The notes below the pieces were generated by a model. That model saw only the letters and a program-made list of their open reading frames with translations, was not told the DNA's origin and did no database searches. This document shows, one piece after another, positions 1-9,801 of a stretch of DNA of 21,583 nt. The DNA comes from Cryomorphaceae bacterium (GTDB lineage Bacteria; Bacteroidota; Bacteroidia; Flavobacteriales; Crocinitomicaceae), in the NCBI GenBank assembly GCA_021298235.1, contig JAJTDX010000027.1, positions 1 through 21,583 of the forward strand, in the 5' to 3' direction. Position 1 is the first letter of the stretch. Each line of letters begins with the position of its first letter. The translations under genes and the position numbers were made by a program.

Positions 1-1958
1 CCACCATCCTCCATCCAAGATAATACCGCGTCTTGAGAGGCATTCATTGAGGACCAAAGCTCAGGAACAATCAAAACATCCAGATTTTTTAGTGAGTTCG
101 CGTCTAATGACTCCAACTTAAATTTTTGGATAGGGTAGTGCAGTTCATTCTCAAAGAAATGCCATACCTCACCGACATTAAGTGAGGATGCTTTCTCATC
201 GTAGATCATTCCAATTCTGGTATCATGGATTAGCTTAACACTCGAAGAACCAAGGTCGTTTCCTTTCTCTGCCATTCCCGTCATGGTTGCTGTCAACATA
301 ACACCTGCCTCATTTCCAAGTGCTGTGAGCTTTTCCTCAAATTCAGTGGTGTTATCCGCTCTTGTAATGATCAATGTTCCACGACCGTATATTTTTCCCT
401 CCATTTCGAAAGGATTTTCGCTGTATCGGACTTTTATTCCCGAGTTTAATACACTCGCGAGAAAACGAGCATCCTTCATTCCGTTCCAGTGTAACAAATA
501 GGCATAGGCCCCGGGAATCACCCGATTCAGCTGAGGGATGGTTAAATTTAAACCCCGGGAAGGAATCTTTGTTTTTGAGGCAATGGCTTCTAGTCCATAG
601 GCATAGGGAAGATTCCATGCGGTTATGTCATAGGTCAGTGAATCTGCCAGTTGCGTTTTGGGTTCGAAAAGTACCTCTACCATTGCTCCCTTCGGTTGGT
701 CTGTGTGAACGACGATGAATTGTTCTGTTACTTGAAGTGAGCTTTCTGAACCTTTACTGTATACAAATCCTTTGGTAACACTATTCGAACCTTGGTAGTA
801 TTGAATTTGATGAGCATCCAGTAATTTCAGTAAGGCTGTTTTCTGATCTTCATTGCCGGTAAATGCAAACGATTTATAGGTAAGGTTTTCATGCCTCATA
901 AATTCATGATAGTTGGCAATGAGCGCCGAAGCTTGTTCCGAAGCATATTCAACTGTTGATACTCCTGTGGTGTGGTGATGTAGAAGACGATCTGTCAGGG
1001 TAAGTGTATCTCCGTCATCGTTAACAACAGCTAAGCCTCCGTGCCCGCTTCCTCCTTGTTCATAGGTCATGCCAATTGCACCGCAATAGGTAGGGTAGGT
1101 GTCGCCGTAGCTTGGATAAAGCAAATCGAAGATCTCACGCGTAAAATAAAACCAACCATTTTTATCGAAGTATTTTGCGTGGTTCTTTCCTGTTCCGTTC
1201 TGGAATTCTCTCTGCCAGTTGGTTATGACACGATGATACGGTTCTGCTGCGGGTGCAAAATAGTACGGCGCATTCATTCCCTGTTCGTGGAAATCTACAT
1301 GCACATGAGGCAACCACTGATTGTAGACTGCAATCCGCTGCTGTGTTTCTTTCTGGGTGTTCCACATCCAGTCGCGGTTAAGGTCGAACAGATAATGGTT
1401 TGGACGTCCGGAGGGCCATCCCTCATTATGTTCAGCGGTGCTGAAATGATTGTCTGGAGTATTTCCCGCTTGCTGATAGTACCAATTGACATAACGGTCG
1501 CGTCCATCTGGATTCACACATGGATCGAGTATGACCAAAGTGTTTTTCAATAGTCCCTGGTGTTTTGTGAGCAGTTCATACGCTGTTTGAAGAGCAGCTT
1601 CAGTTCCCGCGCTTTCATTGCCATGGACATTGTAGCTGAGCCATACAATTGCCGTTTTTTCTTCTTTATTCATGGACTGGTGCTTGCCACGAATGTTTTC
1701 GAGATTTGCCACATTTTCAGGAGTCGAAATAAATGCAAGCAACAATTCACGGTTTTCATTCGTCGTTCCATATTGTACCAATTTTATTCGGTCACCTGCA
1801 CTTTTTTCCAGTTGTTTGAAATACCCCACCACTTCGTAATGTCGGGTAAAAGCACTACCAAGAGGCCTGCCTAAAAATTGATCTGGGGATAAGGGTGCTT
1901 GCGCTGAAAGACAGGTGCACACCACTGATAAAGCAAAAACTGAAATTATGAATTTCAT
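1..1958 (-). CDS. Secreted zinc carboxypeptidase, M14 family (3' end cut by window edge)
   Basis: An uninterrupted minus-strand frame runs from ATG at 1958 off the left edge (about 652 codons visible). Residues 1-21 form a signal peptide ending in LSAQA, so the enzyme is exported. Zinc-site motifs of peptidase family M14 are visible: NVHGNE (His112, Glu115) and DFHEQG (His224), with DPCVNPDGRDRY and DLNRDW between them. The catalytic glutamate is probably Glu300 in MTYEQGG. The C-terminal part (roughly residues 400-652) resembles the extra domain seen after the peptidase domain in Bacteroidota M14 proteins. The likely role is removal of C-terminal residues from peptides outside the cytoplasm. 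A TAGATTTG promoter box lies 18 bases upstream. Family assignment is firm; the substrate is unknown. Confidence 0.9.
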   Translation of the reverse strand, partial: MKFIISVFALSVVCTCLSAQAPLSPDQFLGRPLGSAFTRHYEVVGYFKQLEKSAGDRIKLVQYGTTNENRELLLAFISTPENVANLENIRGKHQSMNKEEKTAIVWLSYNVHGNESAGTEAALQTAYELLTKHQGLLKNTLVILDPCVNPDGRDRYVNWYYQQAGNTPDNHFSTAEHNEGWPSGRPNHYLFDLNRDWMWNTQKETQQRIAVYNQWLPHVHVDFHEQGMNAPYYFAPAAEPYHRVITNWQREFQNGTGKNHAKYFDKNGWFYFTREIFDLLYPSYGDTYPTYCGAIGMTYEQGGSGHGGLAVVNDDGDTLTLTDRLLHHHTTGVSTVEYASEQASALIANYHEFMRHENLTYKSFAFTGNEDQKTALLKLLDAHQIQYYQGSNSVTKGFVYSKGSESSLQVTEQFIVVHTDQPKGAMVEVLFEPKTQLADSLTYDITAWNLPYAYGLEAIASKTKIPSRGLNLTIPQLNRVIPGAYAYLLHWNGMKDARFLASVLNSGIKVRYSENPFEMEGKIYGRGTLIITRADNTTEFEEKLTALGNEAGVMLTATMTGMAEKGNDLGSSSVKLIHDTRIGMIYDEKASSLNVGEVWHFFENELHYPIQKFKLESLDANSLKNLDVLIVPELWSSMNASQDAVLSWMEDG

Positions 1959-1975
1959 ACCGTTCGTTTGTTTTT

Positions 1976-2010
1976 CAAATCTAAGGATAACTTTTAACTC
2001 AGAAGAGTTA
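1976..2010 (-). promoter_or_regulatory. Promoter of the M14 gene with adjacent inverted repeat
   Basis: On the minus strand TAGATTTG (1983-1976) is an exact match to the Bacteroidota -7 element TAnnTTTG, 17 bases before the ATG at 1958. Just upstream is a perfect inverted repeat, TAACTC-AGAA-GAGTTA (1995-2010), where a regulator could bind near the -33 region. No clear -33 TTTG was found. The promoter call rests on one motif at a sensible distance; the operator role is a guess. Confidence 0.5.
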
Positions 2011-2033
2011 CACTCTGTGTACTGATAAAAGAA

Positions 2034-2060
2034 AAAGGCTGCCCTTGCGGTACAGCCTTT
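2034..2060 (-). terminator. Rho-independent terminator of katG
   Basis: An 8-bp perfect stem (AAAGGCTG at 2034-2041 with CAGCCTTT at 2053-2060, 11-base loop) lies 20 bases after the katG stop. Read on the minus strand it is followed by a T-rich run (TTTTTCTTTT). Confidence 0.75.
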
Positions 2061-2079
2061 CTTAGTTCCTGTTAATCAG

Positions 2080-4410
<2,331 letters not shown>

Positions 4411-4451
4411 TTAATTTATCGAAACGAAATTATCGATCATTTCATATAGAA

Positions 4452-4472
4452 TTCATTGATTATTTCAATGAA
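4452..4472. promoter_or_regulatory. Perfect inverted repeat upstream of katG
   Basis: TTCATTGA (4452-4459) and TCAATGAA (4465-4472) form a perfect 8-bp inverted repeat with a 5-base spacer, 60-80 bases upstream of the katG start. It could be an operator for peroxide control of katG, or part of the transcript end of the gene at 4506-5177. It lacks a T-run on either side. No exact TAnnTTTG box was found between it and katG; the nearest is TAATTTCG on the minus strand. Confidence 0.35.
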
Positions 4473-4496
4473 GGCATAGAAAAAATCAATAAAGCT

Positions 4497-4514
4497 AAAG
4501 ACTTCTCAGTCCTT
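4497..4514 (-). terminator. Possible terminator overlapping the stop of the barrel gene
   Basis: AAAGACT (4497-4503) and AGTCCTT (4508-4514) form a 7-bp stem with one G-T wobble and a 4-base loop, overlapping the stop codon at 4506-4508. On the minus strand T-rich sequence follows, but a T6 run starts only after about 15 bases. This makes it a weak candidate. Confidence 0.3.
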
Positions 4515-5177
4515 CTTCAAACCAAATTTGTACGAGATACCAAGAAGCAAGTTGGTAGAATTTGTTTTGATCGTTCCATCGTTAATCACAGGTAAGGAAC
4601 TTACATTATAAATACCCAAATTATTGCGAACTTCAAGTGAAAGCGCAAAATTACTTTTGACAGGGAACGCAAGGCCCAAGCCCGTTGTGATCCCAAAATC
4701 CAGGTGTTTGAAAAGAGAAGAATTATTTGTTGCTGAATGCCCTACATAATCACCTTCAGTCACCTCGGTTTGTTGAAGTAGGTAGCCGCAATAGGGTCCT
4801 GCATTCATGAAGAAGGAAACCTTTTGTCCAAAATTTGCCTGAGCCATTACATGGAAATTGAAATAATCAAATCGTGAACGTGTGGTGTTTTCTCCGAGAG
4901 AATTACCATTCATATCGGTCAAATTGTATCTTAGTATTGAACCTTTTCTTTCAAAAGTCACATCTGATCTCAAGGTAACGACCCTGGTGAAATGGTATTG
5001 GAAAGAGCTGCCAGCAGAAAAACCAATCGTTGATTTATGAAATTCATCAATGATCTCATTCCCACGCATGGATATGAGGCTCGGACCGGTACTAATGCCA
5101 ATTTCAAACTTGTTTAGCTGTCCAAATGAAATCTTCGATGATAGAATTAAAAAAATGACAAATGGGTATGATTTCAT
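4506..5177 (-). CDS. Outer-membrane beta-barrel family protein (PorT-like)
   Basis: A 223-residue protein with a signal peptide (residues 1-19, hydrophobic VIFLILSSKISFG, then Gln20). The rest consists of alternating beta-type segments with glycine/aromatic turns (FEIGISTGPSL, FNFHVMAQANFG, FFMNAGPYCGYLL, LGLAFPVKSNFALSLEVRNNLG) and ends in LLLGISYKFGLKKD. This is typical of small 8-strand outer-membrane barrels of Bacteroidota (porin-like or PorT-like families). The start codon overlaps the end of the upstream membrane-protein gene by four bases, so the two are translationally coupled and may function together. No enzymatic motif is visible. Family-level call only. Confidence 0.75.
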   Translation of the reverse strand: MKSYPFVIFLILSSKISFGQLNKFEIGISTGPSLISMRGNEIIDEFHKSTIGFSAGSSFQYHFTRVVTLRSDVTFERKGSILRYNLTDMNGNSLGENTTRSRFDYFNFHVMAQANFGQKVSFFMNAGPYCGYLLQQTEVTEGDYVGHSATNNSSLFKHLDFGITTGLGLAFPVKSNFALSLEVRNNLGIYNVSSLPVINDGTIKTNSTNLLLGISYKFGLKKD

Positions 5178-5971
5178 TCCCGTTCAAATTCTTTTTGCAG
5201 CGTGTTCAGCACCTCTAGACTCACTTCGTCCGATTTTACTTCGTGTGTTTCATCGTATTCGAATGGATCTTCCATGTCTTGAATCAGATGGAGAATGGAG
5301 AAAATAATAAACGAGAATATACTCACAAGGATCAGCACCACCCACCATGGATCAACATCCAAAAGGCAATAAACAACGAGGAACACAATTGCAATCACTT
5401 CGATTGAGATAAACACGGAAGGAATAAAGTCGGTGTTTTTAATGACGGTTATTCGGTTGATTAATTTTTTGAGCGCCACAACTTCCGTTTTCATCCGAAT
5501 AACATAGTTAGGTGCAACACCTTCTTTGCCCATTTCGATGATGTCTTCAGAAAAAGACTCTATCAAGTGTTCGAGTTTATCATTTCCATGTAAGAAATAA
5601 TCATTTTTAAGAGTCGGAATAAAGCGCTTTATTTTTGACATCAGGTTTAAAGCCGCTTTCGAATTTGAAACCGCGTGGGCGTATTCAGCTTCTTGCCAGA
5701 TTGCAAACAAGGAAGCCGAAATTTCATTGGGAATTCTTTCACTTTCTTTGTAGTCTCCCACCACACCAGCCAGCAAGAAACCCAGCAGAAAGATGATTCC
5801 TGTTAAAATGCTCGGGAAAAAAGAAGACATCCCGGCGGGAATAATTTCCCAGCCTAAATAATGAACAGCAACCTTGAATCCCGCAGCGATAAGCATGACA
5901 GGGATAACTGATACAAGAAGATGGTATTTGTTTTTAGTTCGAAATTTCATTCTGAAAATGATTAAACGCAT
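5174..5971 (-). CDS. Four-helix inner-membrane protein, bestrophin-like/DUF4239 type (tentative)
   Basis: A 265-residue protein with two hydrophobic pairs (about residues 18-36 and 50-72, then 183-204 and 208-230). A soluble helical stretch of about 110 residues lies between them. The DYKESERIP sequence after helix 2 and DPFEY after helix 4 recall bestrophin-like (DUF4239) proteins, but this is recollection of pattern, not a database match. The ATG at 5971 is only 8 bases from a TAAATTTG box (5986-5979). The internal ATG at 5950 (MKFRTKNKYH) would leave a normal leader and may be the true start. It overlaps the barrel gene by four bases (ATGA-type junction), indicating an operon. Confidence 0.6.
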   Translation of the reverse strand: MRLIIFRMKFRTKNKYHLLVSVIPVMLIAAGFKVAVHYLGWEIIPAGMSSFFPSILTGIIFLLGFLLAGVVGDYKESERIPNEISASLFAIWQEAEYAHAVSNSKAALNLMSKIKRFIPTLKNDYFLHGNDKLEHLIESFSEDIIEMGKEGVAPNYVIRMKTEVVALKKLINRITVIKNTDFIPSVFISIEVIAIVFLVVYCLLDVDPWWVVLILVSIFSFIIFSILHLIQDMEDPFEYDETHEVKSDEVSLEVLNTLQKEFERE

Positions 5972-5978
5972 AGATGGT

Positions 5979-5986
5979 CAAATTTA
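5979..5986 (-). promoter_or_regulatory. Promoter -7 box for the membrane-protein/barrel operon
   Basis: TAAATTTG on the minus strand exactly matches TAnnTTTG. A TTTG lies 15 bases upstream, shorter than the usual 19-21 bases. Its closeness to the ATG at 5971 argues that translation starts at 5950. Confidence 0.4.
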
Positions 5987-6061
5987 GTGGGAATTTCTTA
6001 TCAAACGAAAATTCAATTACTCACATTTCAATCCCCAAAAAGTTATTCTTCAAAAAACACC

Positions 6062-6090
6062 CTTATTTTCAAAATAAGAGCGTAGATTTG
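6062..6090 (+). promoter_or_regulatory. Promoter and overlapping palindrome of the 6118 gene
   Basis: TAGATTTG (6083-6090) exactly matches the -7 consensus, 27 bases before the ATG at 6118. Immediately upstream, occupying the spacer where a repressor would compete with RNA polymerase, is the perfect 17-base palindrome CTTATTTTCAAAATAAG (6062-6078). Sequence shows both elements; control by a repressor is inference. Confidence 0.5.
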
Positions 6091-6117
6091 AATAATAATT
6101 TTAATCAATATATTGAT

Positions 6118-7674
6118 ATGATATCTTTTAGTTCAAATTTGACGCGCTTTTTTGTAGTTTTTTTCTTGATAATTTCTCCAATTTTTTACGCTCAGAAGAC
6201 AGATTTTTCACTCGTGGAGAAGATGTTGGTTGGTTGCTCCGGAGCAAATGAAATGACTGATTACACCAAGAAAATTTCGGTCACATTTAGTGAAAATGAA
6301 GCAGTAGTGACTTATCAAAGTATCAATTGTAAAAGTGTTGAGAAGTGCGAATATGTTGGTGAATTGAATGACATTCCAAATGCTTCACTTTATTTAGTCA
6401 GGGGTAAATCGTTCGGCTTTATTCTTGAGAATAAAGATAAAATAGCGTTGATTAGAAGAGATGGTAACGACAGCCCTCTGTTCAATTTATTAGCGGTTGG
6501 ACGTTCGGGCAAGTCGAGCGAGACATCAACAATGGAGGAAGAGCAGAGTAAATATGAAAGTACTTTGGAAACTCTTGGAGACAAGCTCAATGCGATTGCA
6601 CAAAGTGTGCGCATCGACGAAATGAATAAGCTTGCTAAGCTTGACAGTGCAAGTACTTTTCTGAATTCGAAGGAGATTTTGAAGGACTCCAGAGGATTGA
6701 GCGGAATCTACTATTCCCGTTTGCCCTTGCAACTATCACCGTTGGACGGAGATTCGAAATTCTACGCGAAGAAATTCCTTGTGAATTACATCGAAAAACC
6801 GGACACAAATAATACAATAGAACTAAGGTCCCAATATGCTTACGAAACGACGAACAGAGAAAAATTTGTTCCTAAGGCATTGTTTTACTCCGGAAGTGAT
6901 CCTGCTTCAGAGAATGTTAGCATCGCTATACGCGCAGGCTATGTTTGGCTTAATGATACAGAGTCATCCTCAGATAAGTATCAATACTATACGCACACCT
7001 CTGAAACAGATCTTCAGGGTGAGCTGCACATGGGTGAGGATGAATTAACCTACTTTACTTACCAAGACGAAATTCTCGAAGTTGAACCAGGGATTTTACT
7101 CATTGGAGACTTTTTCACAGAAAATGCTCCGAATCGAAATCTGGATTACAATAAAATATACCGCGTGATTTTAGTTTTATATAAAGCAGAAAAGGCCGCA
7201 GAGGCAATGAAATACACGAATGCATACTGCTGGGATAAGATTATTGAATTTCAGAAAAAATGGCTAAAAAAATACAAAGAGAAGGAGAGTGGTGGGTTTA
7301 AAATGCTTGCTCCGGTTGAGAATTTTAAAGATGCTCCAAGTAAAGATGCGCTTGTTAAGGCTGCTAAATCCTTTATTTCTGTTTACCAGTCAGGAGATAC
7401 CTACGACTATGTGTATCCTGTATCTGCTTGGACAAATACCTACGAGCTGCTAGGGTCCAAACAGCAAAATACATTAGTCGCACGCACGATGGAGGCTGCA
7501 CTCATTACCACCAAAGACGGTGAATGCAGAGTTACATATATAGAAATACGTCAGGAAAACACCTTTGCGACAGGATCCTTAGCTGAAAATTTTACAGGTA
7601 ACGAAATTAAAGCAGTTGGAGCATCAAATATTGCGACGGTAGAGTGTACTAAAGCTAGGAAATACAAAAAGTAA
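6118..7674 (+). CDS. Secreted protein of unknown function
   Basis: The open frame begins at 5974, but the first 48 codons lack signal character and overlap the divergent promoter region. The ATG at 6118 starts a clean signal peptide (MISFSSNLTRFFVVFFLIIS, cleavage near YAQ) and lies 27 bases after a TAGATTTG box, so I start the gene there (519 residues). The mature protein has a hydrophilic charged stretch (about residues 137-175, including MEEEQSKYESTLETLGDKL) that may be helical. The rest is a mixed alpha/beta part with no family motif I recognise. Four cysteines in the first 85 residues could form disulfides outside the cytoplasm. It stands alone, with a minus-strand lipoprotein gene converging on it. 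Confidence 0.7.
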   Translation: MISFSSNLTRFFVVFFLIISPIFYAQKTDFSLVEKMLVGCSGANEMTDYTKKISVTFSENEAVVTYQSINCKSVEKCEYVGELNDIPNASLYLVRGKSFGFILENKDKIALIRRDGNDSPLFNLLAVGRSGKSSETSTMEEEQSKYESTLETLGDKLNAIAQSVRIDEMNKLAKLDSASTFLNSKEILKDSRGLSGIYYSRLPLQLSPLDGDSKFYAKKFLVNYIEKPDTNNTIELRSQYAYETTNREKFVPKALFYSGSDPASENVSIAIRAGYVWLNDTESSSDKYQYYTHTSETDLQGELHMGEDELTYFTYQDEILEVEPGILLIGDFFTENAPNRNLDYNKIYRVILVLYKAEKAAEAMKYTNAYCWDKIIEFQKKWLKKYKEKESGGFKMLAPVENFKDAPSKDALVKAAKSFISVYQSGDTYDYVYPVSAWTNTYELLGSKQQNTLVARTMEAALITTKDGECRVTYIEIRQENTFATGSLAENFTGNEIKAVGASNIATVECTKARKYKK

Positions 7675-7811
7675 GCTTTTCCAGCAATATGATCTGTCCA
7701 GCCAATAAAGTAAAAATTCTCAAACGGTAGTCCGCCACCTTAAACTCTATGCGAGACACAAAACTTCAATCGCCACTTTTTGGCAGAAGCTAGCTATCAA
7801 AGGTTATATTA
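7675..7811. other. Convergent intergenic region with possible decayed attC-like site
   Basis: No gene is visible. AACGG (7723-7727) and GTTATA (7803-7808) have the end boxes of the attC-like sites described at 8977, 18432 and 21261, at a plausible 84-base span and at the expected place 3' of the lipoprotein gene. The inner GGCG/GCGCT boxes are missing and the arms barely pair, so this may be chance. Confidence 0.2.
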
Positions 7812-8435
7812 CTATTTATTAAAATCCTTTTCTGAAATGTCTTGAGAATCAAAAGAGTTTGCGGCTCCACTTGAAACAACATCTAGCTGTAAAGAATAAC
7901 TAGGAATACTGTAACCTGTTGCTGTGATGATTTTGTTAAAATCAAGAATATCATCCCCTTTTTCGTACATTGGATTTTTCACAAACTTCCCAATACATTG
8001 GCCATTGACATTTTTTGATAACCAATCCTTTCCGTATGCAATTTTCAAATAATATTGACCTTCCGGGATGTTTTCAATTGAATAATCTGTTTCACTATTA
8101 ATAAAAACATATCGAACGCATTTTTCAGTTTCTACATTCATTAACTTAATTGCGACGTCTGTTCCACTGCCGACATAAACATTTAATGAATTGTCTAGAT
8201 TCCCTTTTTTGGGGACAAAGTTGTAACAAGATGGGAGCTGTCCATTGTCATTGTTCCTCTCTTGCCAGCCATTAGCAATTAATTTTTCTTTTAGTCTTAA
8301 ATACTTCTCATTTGCTATATTTTCTTCACTCGTTTGTTCTGTAAATGTATTGTCCAAATCACCATTTACATAGTTGCTATCATCGCTACAACTTGAAATG
8401 ATGAAAATTGCAATAATAAATTTTATACGTTTCAT
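7812..8435 (-). CDS. Surface-type lipoprotein of unknown function
   Basis: A 207-residue protein beginning with a lipoprotein signal (MKRIKFIIAIFIISSC, lipidated Cys16). The residues after the cysteine are SDDS, resembling the acidic export signal that sends lipoproteins to the cell surface in Bacteroidota. The mature part (FVPKKGNLDNSLNVYVGSGTDVAIKLMNVETEKCVRYVF region, then YYLKIAYGKDW) is rich in short beta segments like an immunoglobulin-type or carboxypeptidase-regulatory fold, with no catalytic motif. It is the last gene of a three-gene run separated by palindromic sites and is probably a cassette gene. Base composition is more AT-rich than the housekeeping block. No TAnnTTTG box was found upstream. 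Confidence 0.75.
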   Translation of the reverse strand: MKRIKFIIAIFIISSCSDDSNYVNGDLDNTFTEQTSEENIANEKYLRLKEKLIANGWQERNNDNGQLPSCYNFVPKKGNLDNSLNVYVGSGTDVAIKLMNVETEKCVRYVFINSETDYSIENIPEGQYYLKIAYGKDWLSKNVNGQCIGKFVKNPMYEKGDDILDFNKIITATGYSIPSYSLQLDVVSSGAANSFDSQDISEKDFNK

Positions 8436-8455
8436 TGTTTGTCTGTTATCAATTT

Positions 8456-8520
8456 AATGGTTTCGCATTTGGCGAACTGGCGCTTTTTCTCGGATTTTTT
8501 CTTGCGCCATCTTGCTTACT
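8456..8520 (-). repeat. attC-like site A (decayed)
   Basis: On the plus strand AATGG-N10-GGCG (8456-8474) keeps the exact spacing of the left half of the site family. GCGCC-N7 (8504-8515) keeps the right half, but the final TGTTA is replaced by the stop codon region (TTACT) of the gene at 8516. TGGCGC (8478-8483) and GCGCCA (8504-8509) pair perfectly. TTCGC/GCGAA (8462-8476) is a further small hairpin. It lies between two minus-strand genes, where an attC belongs. Confidence 0.45.
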
Positions 8521-8941
8521 GCGTGTTTTGCTTTGTTTTCCAAATTAAAATTCCAAGGCAAAAATGTACAATTAAAATTCCCAACAACATCAAATTTGGT
8601 AATTCATAAACTGGATTTCCGTAAACAAGGCTATTTATAAGTACTACTACCGTTATTAGCATTCCATACAGAATAGCCATTGATTTCCATACTTTTTCCC
8701 ATAGTACGTTTTGCTCATACTCTTTCCTAATAATTACTTGCACGTATATGAGATGTGGAAATGTTACTACTATTCCGAAAACAAAAAAAATAAATATCCC
8801 AATTGCAACTTGTGCTAATCTTCTTAAATCAAATTCAATTTGAACCAAAATAAGATTGAGTACAAATATTATTAATATGATAGTTATACCTCCGAGCAAG
8901 TTTGTTAAAAGCCACTTATAGTATGTTGATTGTTTTGTCAT
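8516..8941 (-). CDS. Four-helix membrane protein of unknown function
   Basis: A 141-residue protein made almost entirely of four membrane helices (about residues 11-32, 41-66, 86-105 and 115-135), with a positively charged N-terminus (MTKQSTYYKW) and C-terminus (WKTKQNTQ). No catalytic, transporter or sensor motif is visible. It is the middle gene of a three-gene minus-strand run flanked on both sides by attC-like sites, so it is best regarded as a single-gene cassette. Small multi-helix membrane proteins without known function are common in such arrays. Confidence 0.7.
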   Translation of the reverse strand: MTKQSTYYKWLLTNLLGGITIILIIFVLNLILVQIEFDLRRLAQVAIGIFIFFVFGIVVTFPHLIYVQVIIRKEYEQNVLWEKVWKSMAILYGMLITVVVLINSLVYGNPVYELPNLMLLGILIVHFCLGILIWKTKQNTQ

Positions 8942-8976
8942 TTTTGCCTTTGGCGAGTATTAGTTTCATTTGCAAT

Positions 8977-9047
8977 TACGTTTTTCGTGTAGGCGAAGTT
9001 GCCTTGTGTTGCGCCTGCGGCAGGGCTATGGCGCTTGCACGCTGTTA
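8977..9047 (-). repeat. attC-like site B
   Basis: Plus-strand boxes: TACGT-N10-GGCG (8977-8995) and GCGCT-N7-TGTTA (9031-9047). The arms CGTGTAGGCG (8986-8995) and CGCTTGCACG (9032-9041) pair over 10 bp with two G-T wobbles. After a 5x5 internal loop, GCCTTG and CAGGGC pair as an inner stem. Read on the minus strand it starts with TTATAACAG 3' of the GNAT gene, the usual place for an attC. 8986-9045 is 55/60 identical to 20058-20117. Confidence 0.65.
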
Positions 9048-9112
9048 TAAGTTGTAGGGCGGCACACAAATTATTACATCTTGTTCGTTCATTGTCTTTT
9101 GTTATTTATTTA

Positions 9113-9598
9113 TTATTGAGTCATGTCGTACTTATCAAGGTCAGGACCATAGCCTGCCTTTATCTTTGCGGTTATAGTCATTCCCATTTTCTCATAAAAA
9201 GAATAAGTGTGTTGACTTGTCCCAAGTACCATAAGATGCTTTGGCCATTCCTTACTAATAATTTCCTTACGATAATTATAAAGTGCTTTTCCGTAGCCTT
9301 GTTTATGAAAATTAGAATGAATCATTCCCCAAGCTAATCGAGCTTCATTTTTGTCTTTTACAATATAAAACCCACCGCAACCAATAATTCCAGTCTCGGG
9401 ATGTTCAACAACAAAATATGCGTCTTTTTCAGAGTTAGTGTATGTCGGGCTTTGGTATGTCGAGCCTTTGCCGACTTGATGGTCTAACCAATTAATAAAT
9501 AGGCTAAGTTCGCTTTTGTCGAAAAATTTAGGAAAATTGCTTTGGAAAATCTCAACGCACTTTTCTTTGTCCTTAGGTTCATATTTGCGTAAAATCAT
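9113..9598 (-). CDS. GNAT family N-acetyltransferase
   Basis: A 161-residue GCN5-related acetyltransferase, which moves an acetyl group from acetyl-CoA to an amine. The acetyl-CoA pyrophosphate-binding loop of motif A is seen at residues 98-105 (HKQGYGKA, of the Q/R-x-x-G-x-G/A type), after the beta-4 strand EARLAWGMIH. GCGGFYIV (73-80) and the late SFYEKMGM segment (about 132-139) also fit the fold. The substrate cannot be told. The start lies 24 bases downstream (minus strand) of the GTTAGAC box of attC-like site F, and site B follows its stop, which makes it the first cassette of this run. Confidence 0.88.
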   Translation of the reverse strand: MILRKYEPKDKEKCVEIFQSNFPKFFDKSELSLFINWLDHQVGKGSTYQSPTYTNSEKDAYFVVEHPETGIIGCGGFYIVKDKNEARLAWGMIHSNFHKQGYGKALYNYRKEIISKEWPKHLMVLGTSQHTYSFYEKMGMTITAKIKAGYGPDLDKYDMTQ

Positions 9599-9621
9599 CC
9601 CTGTCTCGTTGAATGTTTTTT

Positions 9622-9718
9622 GTCTAACGAAATTTCATCCGCCCACACCTTTAGTTTGTTTGTCTAAATTTAAATGTTTTTTACAAATCATCAAACGGTG
9701 AGCGGATTTGTTGCAAAT
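9622..9718 (-). repeat. attC-like site F with canonical R box
   Basis: The plus strand carries GTCTAAC (9622-9628), an exact RYYYAAC; on the minus strand it is GTTAGAC, an exact GTTRRRY insertion box, facing the GNAT gene. AACGA-N10-GCCC keeps the family spacing. Arms ATCCGCCCAC (9637-9646) and GTGAGCGGAT (9698-9707) pair over 10 bp with one wobble. AATTT and AAATT extend the stem. The right-hand end lacks the TGTTA box. The site marks the junction between ftsK's 3' flank and the small-gene run. AATTCCAAATC repeats (9771 and 9792) follow. Confidence 0.6.
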
Positions 9719-9801
9719 TCTTGGTGCTCGCATGGGAGGAATTCAAAAGCGTTCCTTCCTTGGTGCTTTTAATTCCAAATCACGAATCCAAAATTCCAAA
9801 T

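Noticed and set aside
1041..1874. Plus-strand open frames of 104-170 codons
   Set aside because: They are antisense to the continuous M14 peptidase frame and show no family motif or start context.
5974..6117. 48-codon N-terminal extension of the secreted protein gene
   Set aside because: It precedes a clear signal peptide and covers both divergent promoter boxes and the palindrome.
8986..9045. The 60-bp repeat as ends of an insertion sequence or transposon
   Set aside because: No transposase lies between the copies, they are direct rather than inverted, and housekeeping genes fill the interval; the attC-like explanation fits position and fold better.
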